Shown here: in pieces, positions 6,935-17,043 of the stretch
How positions within the stretch are numbered: the first letter of the stretch is position 1
Layout of the letters: every line of letters starts with the position of its first letter
Translations under genes and position numbers: made by a program
Notes under the pieces: model-generated
Databases searched by the model: none
The model's input: only the letters and a program-made list of their open reading frames with translations
What the model was told of the DNA's origin: nothing
Source of the DNA: JBFWUW01 sp050247075
GTDB lineage: Bacteria > Planctomycetota > Planctomycetia > Pirellulales > JBFWUW01
Direction: 5' to 3'
Assembly (NCBI GenBank): GCA_050247075.1
Contig: JBFWUW010000008.1
Location: 1-64,000 of the forward strand
DNA length: 64,000 nt

Positions 6935-9682
6935 CTATTGGACGGTCCAGGTGTAGGCATCGACGTAGAACGTCTTCGTTTCCGCTGCCTCGATGCGCAA
7001 GATGGCACCCGGTGCTTGCACCGTGAACTGCAAGACCGCAAACTGGCCCATCGGGGCCACTGGAATATTGAGGACGGTGCTGGTCACCTGGGAGAATTGC
7101 AGCAACGTGGCGGTCAAGGCCGGGGTGTTTTCGCGGATTGAGGAAATCACCAGCGTCACGCGGCTGGATTGCACGACATCGAGAATGAAGGTCTGTTGGA
7201 GCCGGCCATATTTGGTCTTGCCGATCTGGCTCGGTACACCCGCGTAGGTTTCTCCGTAGTTGGTTGGCATCAGCGGTCCCAGGTCGGAGGAACTTCCGTT
7301 GAGCGTTCCGAATGCCACGAATGAGGAGTCGAGCGGCAGGAAGACCGGAATGCTACTGGTGCGGCCGGCACTGCCCGCCGCCGCAATACCGGGCAAGCTG
7401 GTTACCGTCTGGGTGGGTTCCTGCTCGAATGCTCGCAACCCCTGATTCGAGGAAGAGCTGATCGCCGTCAGCAGAGGCGCGCTACTGGTTCGTTGGGTCA
7501 AATCGCGGGCGAACGTGCTTCCCACCGAGGACGCCAGCCAGCCGACGTTTCTGCCCGCGTGAAAGTTGGTGAGATCGGCCTGGCCGTCGGCATTGAAATC
7601 GCCGACGAGGGCCAGATTCCAGGCGTTGGCGTCGTTGTCGTCGCCCCACAGAGTGGTACTCAGCGACTTGCCATTCGAGAGGCTAACCCACCAGGTGCCG
7701 TTGGTCTGGTTATAGTTGGCGATGTCAGTACGTCCGTCGCCGTTGAAGTCGGCGGCGCGTTGCGAGGTCCAGCCATCCAGGGAGGAAAACTGCGCCCACA
7801 GCGAGGTTGTGAAAGCATTTGCCTGGGAAACGCCGACCCACCAGGTGGAGTTGATTGAGTTGAAGTTGGCGATATCGGCCTTGCCATCTCCATTGAAGTC
7901 GCCGACGAGTTGCGTGGTCCAGCCCGTGCGAGAGGAAAACTGCGACCACAGCGGAGTGGTAAACGATGTTCCCTGCGACAGGCTGACCCACCAGGTCGAA
8001 TTGCCGGAATTAAAATTTGCAATGTCGTCCAGACCATCTCCGTTGAAGTCGCCGACGAGTTGCGTGGTCCAGCCCGTGCGAGAGAAAAACTGCGACCACA
8101 GCGGAGTGGTAAACGATGTTCCCCGCGACAGGCTGATCCACCAGGTCGAATTGCCGGAATTAAAATTTGCAATGTCGTCCAGACCATCTCCATTGAAGTC
8201 GCCGACCAATTGCGTCGTCCAGCCAGTGCGGGAAGAGAACTGTGCCCACAATGGCGTCGTGAATGAGGTACCGCGCGACAGGCTAACCCACCAGGTGGAG
8301 TTGCTGGAATGAAAGTTGGCGATGTCGTCCAGCCCGTCGCCGTTGAAGTCCCCCACGATTTGCGAGGTCCAGCCGCTCTTGGTCGAGAATTGCGACCAGA
8401 GCGAGGTCTTGAAAGTGCCGTCCGTCTGGCTCAGGCCGACCCACCAGGCTCCCGTCACCTGGTTGAAGGAGGCCACGTCGTCCCGGTTGTCGCCGTTGAA
8501 GTCACCCACCAGTTGCCGGCTCCACATCGCGGAGTTCGACCAATTGACCGACGAACTACTGGTCCAGGCGAGGGCGTCTACCTGGACCGTCGATGAACCG
8601 TGCGCCGACAACCGCAACACCGCGCCGGGCGAATCGATCACGAATGCAAACGTCGTGCGGTCGCTGAAGGTCGTGCGGACAATGTCTTGGCCATAATCGA
8701 CCCGGTTAAAAAGTTCCAGGTCGGCATAGAGCGCCCCCTCGGCACTGGCCTGATGAAAGACCGTGAATTCCACGTATCGGGTGGTATTGGTTTGCAAGAC
8801 GTAATCGTGGACCAAGTTAGTTCCAGACACCGGACCAATGCTGGTGGCCCAGGAACTGCTCGCCCAGCTAAAGGCGCTGGCCACATCGGCCGACGAATGG
8901 TTGGCCGTGCCGACCGTGCCGCTTCCCGCCGTGTTCAGATTCAGCGAAATGGTCAACGAAGACTCTTGAACAGCGGCCTCGCTGAGCAAATTGGAAATAA
9001 AGTAAGTCCGCTCGATATCGAAAATGGGACTGCTGCCGACATAGATCAGATTCTCGGTCAGCACGTCGTACTCAAAATCGGCGGCGGCCTGCCAAGCCCC
9101 CAGCCAGCGCTGGGCCTTAGCTTGATGTACGACCACGTTGGGCCAATTATCGCGCGCTTTCTCAATTCCGATCGGATTATCGTCGCCGGCCAAGGTCAGG
9201 TAGATGCCCGACGTGGAGTCGAAGAACCGCCATTCGCCATCCAAGAACACTTCCGTGGCCACATGGGCATTTTGGTAGGGAACATTGGCGAAACCGACCG
9301 GACGAGCGGCGATACCCAGACGTCCGGCGGCAGCCTCCAGGACAATGTCACGGTGGCCGCAGATTCCAGCCAGGGAATTGATGATGCCGTTGGCATCGGT
9401 TGCGCTGGTGTTGGCCCGTGCCAGCGAACTGTAAACCCAGGCGTTCAAGTCGGCGAACAGGGCAATGTTGCTATCGCCCGGACGGAGCTGATCGATGACC
9501 TGACCCAAGGGATCGCCGGAAGTAACGCCCGACAGCATGTGCCGCGGTTCAAGCTGCTCGAACGCGAGTTGCCGCTGGCGCGGATTAGGCCGGCTAGAAT
9601 TTCCCCGCGGCGATGAGCATGGCGAGTGGCCAGCTGACGGCGAGGCCAGCCAGTCCCAGACCTTCTGGAGGAGATTCGTCAT
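6935..9682 (-). CDS. Exported LEPR-motif protein: transglutaminase-like core plus FG-GAP repeats
   Basis: This 915-residue protein carries the planctomycete export signature FEQLEPRHMLSG at residues 41-52, about 40 residues in, as is typical. A transglutaminase-like domain follows (about 60-165) with a Cys108-His140-Asp155 set in the contexts GICGHRD, NAHVATEVFLDGEWRF and FFDST. Next is a jelly-roll-like stretch (about 230-390), then six full FG-GAP/VCBS-type repeats of about 50 residues, each starting VGDFNGDG (a calcium-binding-like pattern), with a seventh degenerate copy. A last beta-rich domain shares wording with the middle one (RVTLVISS, ILRIEAAETKTFYVDAYTW), so it may be a second copy. 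It is probably a surface or matrix protein. It is transcribed against the glycan genes around it. Whether the Cys-His-Asp set is active is unknown. Confidence 0.85.
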   Translation of the reverse strand: MTNLLQKVWDWLASPSAGHSPCSSPRGNSSRPNPRQRQLAFEQLEPRHMLSGVTSGDPLGQVIDQLRPGDSNIALFADLNAWVYSSLARANTSATDANGIINSLAGICGHRDIVLEAAAGRLGIAARPVGFANVPYQNAHVATEVFLDGEWRFFDSTSGIYLTLAGDDNPIGIEKARDNWPNVVVHQAKAQRWLGAWQAAADFEYDVLTENLIYVGSSPIFDIERTYFISNLLSEAAVQESSLTISLNLNTAGSGTVGTANHSSADVASAFSWASSSWATSIGPVSGTNLVHDYVLQTNTTRYVEFTVFHQASAEGALYADLELFNRVDYGQDIVRTTFSDRTTFAFVIDSPGAVLRLSAHGSSTVQVDALAWTSSSSVNWSNSAMWSRQLVGDFNGDNRDDVASFNQVTGAWWVGLSQTDGTFKTSLWSQFSTKSGWTSQIVGDFNGDGLDDIANFHSSNSTWWVSLSRGTSFTTPLWAQFSSRTGWTTQLVGDFNGDGLDDIANFNSGNSTWWISLSRGTSFTTPLWSQFFSRTGWTTQLVGDFNGDGLDDIANFNSGNSTWWVSLSQGTSFTTPLWSQFSSRTGWTTQLVGDFNGDGKADIANFNSINSTWWVGVSQANAFTTSLWAQFSSLDGWTSQRAADFNGDGRTDIANYNQTNGTWWVSLSNGKSLSTTLWGDDNDANAWNLALVGDFNADGQADLTNFHAGRNVGWLASSVGSTFARDLTQRTSSAPLLTAISSSSNQGLRAFEQEPTQTVTSLPGIAAAGSAGRTSSIPVFLPLDSSFVAFGTLNGSSSDLGPLMPTNYGETYAGVPSQIGKTKYGRLQQTFILDVVQSSRVTLVISSIRENTPALTATLLQFSQVTSTVLNIPVAPMGQFAVLQFTVQAPGAILRIEAAETKTFYVDAYTWTVQ
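7610..8512 (-). repeat. Six tandem 150-bp FG-GAP coding repeats
   Basis: Six in-frame units (one of 153 bp, five of 150 bp) run from 8512 down to 7610. The units around 7900-8200 are almost identical at the DNA level: the same 30-mers around gccgacgagttgcgtggtcc recur exactly 150 bp apart (7901 and 8051). Outer units are more diverged. The pattern points to recent unequal exchange or replication slippage within the gene. Confidence 0.9.
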
Positions 9683-9882
9683 GGAATCCGCGGGAACGCA
9701 TCGGGCGATGCCCTCCCCGGAATGCCTCGGCGAGAATTAGCACCCAAAAATAGCTCACCACGAACGCCTCGTGCGCACGGCCAACGAATGAATCACCGGT
9801 GACAGCGAATTCATACTCCATCCGGTTATATCATAGTTGGGGGGGTGGGCCAGCCGCAACCTGATTCCACAACACTCAGACA

Positions 9883-11013
9883 TTGCCAGCAGGATGTTGT
9901 GGGTGTGATGGAGGCGTTGAAACAGGGGAACGCCCCGATTTAGCGACGACGATGCATTCCGGGCCGCTGGATGTGTTGATCGCCTTACATGACGAGCTAG
10001 GTGTTTTCGACACGCTGGATGGCATACTTACCAACCGTCAGCGGCGCGGCGCCGTGGACACGTTGCTGTTGCGAACAGCCGCCGCCTGGCCTTTCGTGGC
10101 ATCGGCGTCGATTTCCGGTGGCACGCGGACGCTCTTTGGCGAGCCGGTCGTGCTGATACACCTGGAGTGGTCTCCCGTGCAAATTCGCACGGGAGACAAC
10201 GAACGGTATCGCTCGCCACAAGGAAAACAGGCGGAATCGCTGCCGTTCAGTCCCGAGACGATTCGTGATGCCTTGCGACGCGTGGAGAATGATGCCTAGC
10301 TGACGGCGCAGCTGGGCGGAGTTCAAGCCCTGTTCCAACATCGCCTGGTGCGGGGCCATGTCTACGCCATCGACGGCACGGGTCTGGGCGACAAACCGCA
10401 GCTGGTCTGCCTGGTTTGCGTATCGGCGGAGCGTCCGGTCATTGTGGCCTGGTGGTTGCTGGAGGGAAACGCCTCCGAGAAAGGCCGCGAAGAGGCGGTC
10501 ACCCGCGTCTTGATCGAACAGACCCGGCAATTGGGCGGGTCCGACTGTATCGAACTGCTGCTGGTGGATGCCCTGTCTGCCGGCGGCCCTCTGTTGACAT
10601 GGTGCAAGTACGAGTGCGGGATCGATGTGCTGGTGCCCATCCCCGGAGATCGCGCACTTCACCGCGACGTGGAAGCGTTAGCGGCGGAAGGCCTGTTGAA
10701 ATTCCGCTATCACGGTTATGTCCGCACGGTGCAAGGCCACAAGCAACGGCGAAATTTGGAGATCGCCAGCCAAGGGGGCCTGACCTCCTGGGACAGTTAT
10801 ATGCAAGCGGCCCGCGAATACGGCGACGAGGCTCCGTGCCTGTGGGCGGCCTATATTCGTCCTCTTGCTCCGGCCGCCGATGCTGACACGCCTTGGACGC
10901 TGGTCAGCACGCGCGCGTGGGCCAGCGGCGTGGCGACCATTGGGGGGTTTCGGCCGAGGTGGCATATTGAGAACGACGCCCACCCCGAGTTGAAAGAAGG
11001 TTGGGGACCGGCG
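9883..11013 (+). pseudogene. Decayed DDE transposase, N-terminal part (interrupted by IS66)
   Basis: One reading frame runs from about 9883 (TTG) or 9952 (ATG) to 11013, broken by an in-frame TAG at 10297-10299. Around the stop the frame continues without a shift (RDALRRVENDA-stop-LTAQLGG). DDE-type features are visible: AIDGTGLGDKP (first Asp), LLLVDALSAGGPL (second Asp), and RWHIENDAHPELKEGWG (Glu region). The gene is then cut at 11013 by an IS66 end, and its C-terminal tail resumes at 12506. I think it belongs to the ISNCY-like or IS4-like DDE transposases common in planctomycetes, but the family is not certain. Confidence 0.75.
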
Positions 11014-12505
11014 GTAACCGTTCACGCTCCGGATTGACGGAGGACGGTCGTTGACCGTCAAATTGATCTTTCCTAAATCGGCGATTTCGGTGACACCAAT
11101 GGTATGTCGCAGGAACCGCTGGTCACGGAAGAGTTGATTTACCGGCAAACGCCGGAGGCCCAGGCCATTATACGGATTCTGCTGGCGAAGATCGCGGAAT
11201 TGGAGGCGAGGTTGAACAAGTCGCCGTGGAATTCGTCGCTCCCTCCCAGCACGCAACACCCGCATGCCAAGCCCGCGCCGGCCAAGACCAAGAGCGGCAA
11301 ACCAGGGTGGGCAACCCGGCCATGCCAAGCGCGAGCGGTCGCTGATACCCTCCGCGCAGTGTGCGGACGTCATTCACATTAAGCCCACAGAGTGCCGCCG
11401 CTGTGGCCAGCCGCTGGACGGCTCCGATCCGCATCCGCTGCGGCACCAGGTCTGGAACATTCCCGATATCAAACCGCTCGTCACCGAATATCAATTGCAC
11501 CGGCGGACGTGCCCGTGTTGCTCGATCAGCACATGCGGCGAGCTTCCGGCGGGCGTGCCCAGCGGGCAGGCGGGGCCGTAGCTGGTCGCGCTGGCGGCCC
11601 TGCTGATGGGCTGCTTCAAGCAAAGCAAACGACGCGTCGCCCTGTTCCTGGAACAAGTCCTTAATCAGCCTTGTTCGTCCGGCTGGGTCGTCAAGCTGCA
11701 GAATCAAGCCACGGCCGCGCTTGCGCCGGCCTACCAAGAACTGGCGGATCAATTGCCGACCGAACGTGTTTTGGGGATCGACGAATCTCCGACGAAGGAA
11801 GCCCGGCGCAAGTCGTGGCTGTGGACCTTCGTCGCCGACTCTTACACGCTCTTCGCGTTGCGAAACACCCGGGCCGCCACGGTTCTGGACGAGCTGCTCA
11901 CGGATGCCTTTTCCGGCATGGTCAACTGTGACCGGGCCAACGATGTACTGGAACAAAGGGCGGCTGCCGTGGTGCTGGGCGCATCTGAAACGGGACTTTC
12001 AAGCGCTCATCGACCACCCGGACCACCAGGTGAAACGGCTGGGGCACGACCTGATGCCTCCGACGAAGGAACTGTTTCGGCATTGGGCGCGCTGCCGCGA
12101 CGGAACGATTACCCGCACGGGCATGTTGCGTTTGATGCGACCGATCCGCGAAGAGATCGATGCGTTGTTGCTGCGCGGCCTGTTCAGCGGCAGCGACAAG
12201 CTGGGCCGGATGTGCGAGCCACTGTACGACCGTCGCGACTGGCTCTGGACGTTCCTGTACGTTGCCGGAGTCGAGCCGACGAACAACGTCAGCGAACGCG
12301 CCTTGCGTCCGGCGGTGATCTGGCGGAAGTTGTCGTTCGGCACCCAAAGTGCCCGCGGCGGCCGCTTCGTGGAGACGATCCTGACGGTCGTGGAAACCTG
12401 CCATCGGCAAACCCGCAACAGCTTCGACTATCTCGCCACCGCAATCCAAGCCCACTGGGCCCGCCAACCTCACCCCTCAATGCTCACCGGGGTGTGAACG
12501 ATTAC
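11014..12505 (+). mobile_element. Decayed IS66-family element (ISBst12-like, transposase only)
   Basis: The left end reads GTAACCGTTCACGCTCCGG (11014) and the right end, on the other strand, GTAATCGTTCACACCCCGG (12505). These are 19-bp inverted repeats with 16 matches and the IS66-type GTAA start. The 1,492-bp element carries only a tnpC-like gene, as in the ISBst12 subgroup. The flanking 8-mers (gaccggcg and ctggccgc) do not match, and part of the host transposase gene is missing at the junction, so the insertion was accompanied or followed by a deletion. Confidence 0.82.
11104..12497 (+). pseudogene. IS66 transposase TnpC with two frameshifts and one stop
   Basis: The gene starts MSQEPLVTEELIYRQTPEAQ and can be followed to the end only by changing frame. 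An extra base near 11300 (in the GKPGGQPGHA motif) shifts frame, a TAG stands at 11579-11581, and a second shift occurs near 11945 just before MYWNKGRLPWCWAHLKRDF. Typical IS66 features are otherwise clear: the zinc ribbon (CRRCGQPL and CPCC), GIDESP as the first catalytic block, WCWAHLKRDF, and EPTNNVSERALRPAVIWRK with the final Glu region. The stop at 12495 lies inside the right inverted repeat. The product cannot be functional. Confidence 0.9.
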
Positions 12506-12691
12506 CTGGCCGCCAAAGGCATTCGTCGGCTGCTGCAAACGAATAGGCCCCAACTGGGACACCACCCCGTGGTGATTTATCTGGGCCAAAATTACTCCGT
12601 TTTGCCCGTCGAACGCTCGCTGAGCGGCCTGGGCCTAACCGCGCGCCAAGGCCTGCACCCGCTCCTCTGCCCCCAAGCACAACCTCGCTGA
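12506..12691 (+). pseudogene. C-terminal remnant of the interrupted DDE transposase
   Basis: Directly after the IS66 right end the frame reads LAAKGIRRLLQTNRPQLG, then HHPVVIYLGQNYSVLPVERS. This resembles the C-terminal tail of the same DDE transposase family as the 9883-11013 fragment (short Ile-Arg-Arg-rich helix, then PVVIYLG and a hydrophobic end). By comparison with that family, about 30-40 residues between the two fragments are missing. The gap from 12692 to 12843 holds nothing recognisable. Confidence 0.65.
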
Positions 12692-12843
12692 CAGCAATGC
12701 ATTACCTTCAATTGACTGGCGCCCTTGGGGGTGATGCTGACGAATTTGGATAAAGTAGCACAATTGGAGGTCTTGCCCGTCTTGTCCGACAATACAAATT
12801 GCAATCGCGGCTGTCAGTTGCCGCCAATTGTCCGAAGATGGGA

Positions 12844-13758
12844 CTATTGATCTTCGGGGTGGTATCGACGCCGCCAGATGACAACCCCGGGTGTGGCCCA
12901 GTCATACAGGGACTTTCGATCCGCTTGAAAAGCACGCATCGCCTTCAGGAAGGAATCTTTGCCCTGGTAAGAATAGAGCAATTCGGACGGACGCAGGCTG
13001 CCGGCCTTTAAGGCTGTCACTATTCTGTCGCGGAGAGGTTGGATGTCGGGTCGGTTTCCTACGAGAACCATCGCCGCGGAGTCCACCTGGCGGCTCGAAG
13101 CTACCTGATCGAAGTCAGCTCGCGCGATCAGTCCAATCGTGGAGTCCACGATCAAGCTCGATGTTTTATCGCCTGATTCGATAAACATCAGCTGGTGATT
13201 CCCGATGGTATCGCTCTCCCAGCCAACAAACTTTACAGTAGGCAGATCGGCTTCAGCACACAGTGCCTCCAGAAAGTACCAGGTCAGCAGGCCGTAGTTT
13301 AAACAGTTCAGCGCTGTGGATTGGCGCAAATCGTCAAATTCCAGGGCTTGGCTTTGCCCATAAGGCGCACTCCAGTAGGCGACGGCGCAGGCAACGATGA
13401 CCTTTTCGTCGAGATCGCTTAGTTTGCCTAGAGCTGGACCGACGGAAGTTGCAAGTTTGGAGCGGAAGGCCTCATGCACGGCTCGAATGGCATGGCGATC
13501 GCAGCGAATCGTCGCCAAACTTTCGGCCGTTAGCGATGATAGCAATGTCTGGTGAATTGACAGTAATGCCGCAGACTGCTCGACGGGCTGTTTCGATGAT
13601 TCCGTCATAGACTCCGATGTCGCTGCTGTCGTGGATGCGCCCACGACTTCCGTCGATTCGTCCGCCAATTCCCTCTGCCAAAAAATAGCGATTAGCGTAC
13701 AGGCCAGAACCGACATCGTGTAGACCAATCGTCGAGCATTCACTGACTGTTTCTCCAT
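12844..13758 (-). CDS. Transglutaminase-like protein with N-terminal membrane anchor
   Basis: The 304-residue protein has an N-terminal hydrophobic stretch (about residues 11-27) that should act as signal anchor, then a Ser/Thr-rich linker (30-60). A transglutaminase-like core shows Cys152 (ALNCLNYG), His188 (GNHQLMFIES) and Asp205 (IVDSTIG), with the spacing and beta-strand pattern of the family. The same triad pattern occurs in the exported protein at 6.9-9.7 kb, although the two are otherwise unlike. A role in cutting, cross-linking or amide exchange on a surface polymer is possible, but that is inference. The gene is minus strand and flanked by dead transposons on both sides, so it may be an orphan of a once longer cluster. 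Confidence 0.7.
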   Translation of the reverse strand: MEKQSVNARRLVYTMSVLACTLIAIFWQRELADESTEVVGASTTAATSESMTESSKQPVEQSAALLSIHQTLLSSLTAESLATIRCDRHAIRAVHEAFRSKLATSVGPALGKLSDLDEKVIVACAVAYWSAPYGQSQALEFDDLRQSTALNCLNYGLLTWYFLEALCAEADLPTVKFVGWESDTIGNHQLMFIESGDKTSSLIVDSTIGLIARADFDQVASSRQVDSAAMVLVGNRPDIQPLRDRIVTALKAGSLRPSELLYSYQGKDSFLKAMRAFQADRKSLYDWATPGVVIWRRRYHPEDQ

Positions 13759-13993
13759 GGGATACGTTGGTCAAGTTGCGGCTTTTGGAAGGCGCTGGCG
13801 ATTGCCCCAGCCGTGCCAGCAATAACAGCAACGGACTTGACTTCGCGAAAACTCCACTATCTTTTCAAGATACTCGACTTTATCGTGATTTGGCCATCCA
13901 GGTCAACTACGCGACGCAAGCTAGATTCGCACTTCTGATTTGCTCTTCCATGAGTTTGGCAAATGCTCAACCCGGATCTTTCACTGTCCTGGT

Positions 13994-15578
13994 TCAGCCT
14001 GATTTGGAATTTGTGCTGCGTTGGGTTAGAGGGGTTAGGGACGTACAAACGAGTTTACATTGAGGGCATTGTATCGTGGCTGGGGCGGGGCGGCGGGTGT
14101 AGGCCCAGCCGGGGCGGCGGGCGAGGTAGTCTGCCAGTCGCCCGTCGTCGCTGAGGCTGGCCGCGCGGACTTGCAGGATGGCCTCCGCGCCAGTGGGATT
14201 GTTCCAGAACATCTCCGTCCCTTTCACGCGCTGGTTGATCTGCTTGATGAGCGACTCCATCGGCGAGCTGGTGATCGGCAGGCCCTCCCGGCGGTAGCGA
14301 GGGTAGTCCATTCGCTCGCGGTTGTTTCCCAGGTAGCGCACCGCGTCGGCTAACGGACGAAGCGCGTCCCCCTTGGGCACATCCTCCTGCCCGGGAAGCC
14401 GCGGGCGGCCAACTCTTGCTCTATCGCCGCGATGACTTCATCCACCCGGCCTTGCCAAACCGCTTGCGTGAACTCAAGGTACCGCGCCCATCGGCCTTCA
14501 TCGTCGAGTTCCCAGGCCGCAGCCGCCTCATACAAATATTGGACCGCGTGGATGAAGTCCAGAATGGCCGTGAATCTTGGGAAATGCGCATCCCTGATCG
14601 ACCAGTTCCAGGCCAGCCCGTCGCCAATGAACATACGCCGGCCGGGCTCAAAGAATAGTCGGCGTTGAGCTTTGCCTTCCATCTGTTTTCCAAAATTCGT
14701 CGAACAAGCCATGCTCGCCAGGCACGTCAGCAAGGCGCGTTCGGGACCGCGGTACGGCTCGCGCGGGGAATCGCCGTTGGTGTCGTCCGATGCGGAAAAA
14801 GCCGCTGTTTCCGCGATCTTCGCCACATGGGCCACCCGGCGAAACGTGTCGGACAGATCGGGGCAAGGGTCTTCCGCCGCGATCTTTGCCGCGTGCATCC
14901 GCTCAGACGAGGCGTTCTTCGTCTCGTGCCATGCCGGGCCATGCACGCCCGACGCGCTCGCGCTGTCCTCCGCACGAGTCCGAATGCGGCCGCCGTCGCA
15001 CGAGACCACTGCCACGATGGGCACAATGGATTCCTTCTCGACCGTCGAGCGGTCGGTCCCCGACGCCAACTCGGGCCGATCTGGTCCACCAGCCGCTCGA
15101 TGGACTTCGCCGAGAGGCAGTGCCCCAACAGATGCTCCATCGTCTTCGCCACCCGCACGTAGGAACCCGTCTCGGCCGCCAGGTGGATCGCGGCCGCGGC
15201 CAGCTTGGGGCGTGCATTGGCGGCTATCAAAGCCCAAGACTTCACGCTGAGGGAAAATAATCCCGGCGGCAGGCCGGGCAGTGTGCCTTTGGTTCCGCGA
15301 CTTCCACCGGTCTGTCGTGCCCGGTGACCGTTCGCGCGGCCTTCTCCACCTTACAGGCCTTGCCGCACTTGGGGCACTCCCGAGGTATTCGCTCGCCAGC
15401 AGCGACTGGCTGAACCGGTGAGCAAATGGCCCAGTGACCGCCCGGCGTCTTCGATCTCGCTGAAACGGGGGACGGATTTGATCAACCCATTCCGCCGCTG
15501 CTCTTCGACTTCGATCTCGACCAAACGGTCCATGAGTTTGGATTTTTCTAGTGCAAGCTGTTCCGCCGTTGCTTCCAT
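13994..15578 (-). pseudogene. Decayed ISKra4-like transposase
   Basis: Homology runs across all three minus-strand frames, so the gene holds several frameshifts and at least one stop. It starts MEATAEQLALEKSKLMDRLV at 15578, followed by a helical region (VEEQRRNGLIKSVP). A zinc-binding stretch follows (PRECPKCGKAC and HCPACRRDYF), then LAAAAIHLAAETGSYVRVAK, a catalytic-type block (FIGDGLAWNWSI and ILDFIHAVQYLYEAA), and the C-terminal signature SPMESLIKQINQRVKGTEMF. That last motif is what I recognise from ISKra4-type transposases. The gene points against the glycan genes and splits them. Terminal repeats could not be identified. Confidence 0.72.
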
Positions 15579-15843
15579 GCCTGTGGCCTCGCTGGGAAAA
15601 GTGTTGCCTGTACAAACCAAGGCCCGCAGATTATCACACAATCCCTCAAATCTCTTATTGACGATTCTCGCCATCCCTGGACCCAAACAAAAGCTGGCGT
15701 GGTCCCCGGTATAACCAATCGTCTGCATCGAAACAACTCATCTTGATTCAGCCCCGCCGGAAGTGCTAGACTCGCCATGCCTTCACGCTGGCACGAAGCC
15801 AAATGCGTTGCTTAAGACCCAATTTACAGGGAGGTAGTTGAAC

Positions 15844-16815
15844 ATGAAGGTTTTGATCACGGGCGGAGCGGGCTTTATCGGATCGCACATTGCCGAGCGT
15901 TTGCTGGCCCAAGGCGACCACGTACTGGTCATCGACAACTACGCCACCGGCCGCCGCGACAATCTCAAGCCGCACGCCAATCTGAAAGTCGTCGAAGGGA
16001 CCATCGCCGACGGCGAGTTGGTCAACCGCCTGTTCGATGAATTTCGTCCCGACAAGGTCGTCCATGCGGCCGCCGCCTACAAAGACCCCGACGCGTGGGT
16101 GGAGGACGTACATACCAACACCTTGGGTTCGGCCCATATCGCGGCTGCCTCCAAGCGGTTGGAAGTCAAACGAATCGTTTACTTCCAAACAGCGTTGTGC
16201 TATGGCGCACATCCGCTGGAGCAGCCGATCACTCTCAGCCACCCGATTCGGCCCGAGAGCAGCTACGCCATCAGCAAGACCGGTGGCGAGCAGTACATCC
16301 AGCTAAGCGGCGTCGATTATATCTCGTTCCGCTTGGCGAATGCTTACGGCCCGCGTAATTTGAGCGGCCCGCTGCCCACGTTCTACTCGCGGTTGACGGC
16401 CAACAAGCCATGCTTTGTCATGGATACCCGCCGCGACTTTGTTTACATCAACGATCTGGTCGATGTGGTCATGAAGTCGTTGGCCGGCCAAGGTCGCAAG
16501 GGTGTGTACCACATCTCCAGCGGATCGGACTATTCCATCAAGGAACTGTTCGACGCCACCATTGAAGTGCTGGGCATCAAGCTCGACAAGCCGGTCGAAG
16601 TTCGCCCCCGCCTAGCCGACGACGTGTTCACGATCCTGATCGATCCGACCGAAACCAACCAGGACTTCTCCTGGAAGGCCAGCACGCCGCTGTCGTTTGG
16701 CGTGAATGCGGCCATTGAATATTACCGCGAGCACGGCATTAGCGCCACCTATACGCACCTTAAGCAGGTCGGCGAGGATCCCCAACCCGCCAAGAAAACG
16801 GCCAAGGTCGCTTAA
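15844..16815 (+). CDS. NAD-dependent nucleotide-sugar epimerase (second copy)
   Basis: This 323-residue extended short-chain dehydrogenase begins MKVLITGGAGFIGSHIAERL, with the Rossmann glycine motif at residues 7-13 and the catalytic Tyr141-x3-Lys145 pair in SSYAISKTGGEQY. A TTG start 6 bases upstream is possible, but GGGAGG at 15829-15834 is better spaced for the ATG at 15844. The conserved FRLANAYGPRNLSGP stretch fits UDP-sugar 4-epimerases. The C-terminal tail ends in Lys/Ala-rich residues (QPAKKTAKVA). It restarts the glycan gene run after the transposon block. It is only distantly like the epimerase at 4.5 kb, so a different sugar is likely. Confidence 0.85.
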   Translation: MKVLITGGAGFIGSHIAERLLAQGDHVLVIDNYATGRRDNLKPHANLKVVEGTIADGELVNRLFDEFRPDKVVHAAAAYKDPDAWVEDVHTNTLGSAHIAAASKRLEVKRIVYFQTALCYGAHPLEQPITLSHPIRPESSYAISKTGGEQYIQLSGVDYISFRLANAYGPRNLSGPLPTFYSRLTANKPCFVMDTRRDFVYINDLVDVVMKSLAGQGRKGVYHISSGSDYSIKELFDATIEVLGIKLDKPVEVRPRLADDVFTILIDPTETNQDFSWKASTPLSFGVNAAIEYYREHGISATYTHLKQVGEDPQPAKKTAKVA

Positions 16816-16816
16816 T

Positions 16817-16844
16817 AAAGTGCTCTGGAACGGGCCAGCACTTT
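16817..16844 (+). terminator. Hairpin directly after the epimerase stop
   Basis: AAAGTGCT (16817-16824) and AGCACTTT (16837-16844) form a perfect 8-bp stem with a 12-base loop, starting two bases after the TAA. The flanking A and T tracts are short, so it may terminate weakly or protect the mRNA end. Confidence 0.5.
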
Positions 16845-17043
16845 CCAAGTCCGCTGGCTCTAGATCATACCGCAGCCGCTCCGGCGGAACCTGTCTCCTG
16901 AACGGGCTCCGCCGGAATTGGCGGCGATTGCCGCGCGGATGCAGGTTACTACTAGACCTATGTACGTGCATCTCGAGCCGTACAGGCATCATCGAAATTC
17001 CCCATTGATCGCCAACACCGCGCGAAACGTGTCCGAGGCAAGT

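Noticed and set aside
7520..8522. CRISPR-like repeats
   Set aside because: The period is 150 bp, in frame and coding for FG-GAP units; there are no spacers and no cas genes.
11006..12513. 8-bp target duplication around the IS66 copy
   Set aside because: The flanking 8-mers gaccggcg and ctggccgc do not match; a deletion at the junction explains this better.
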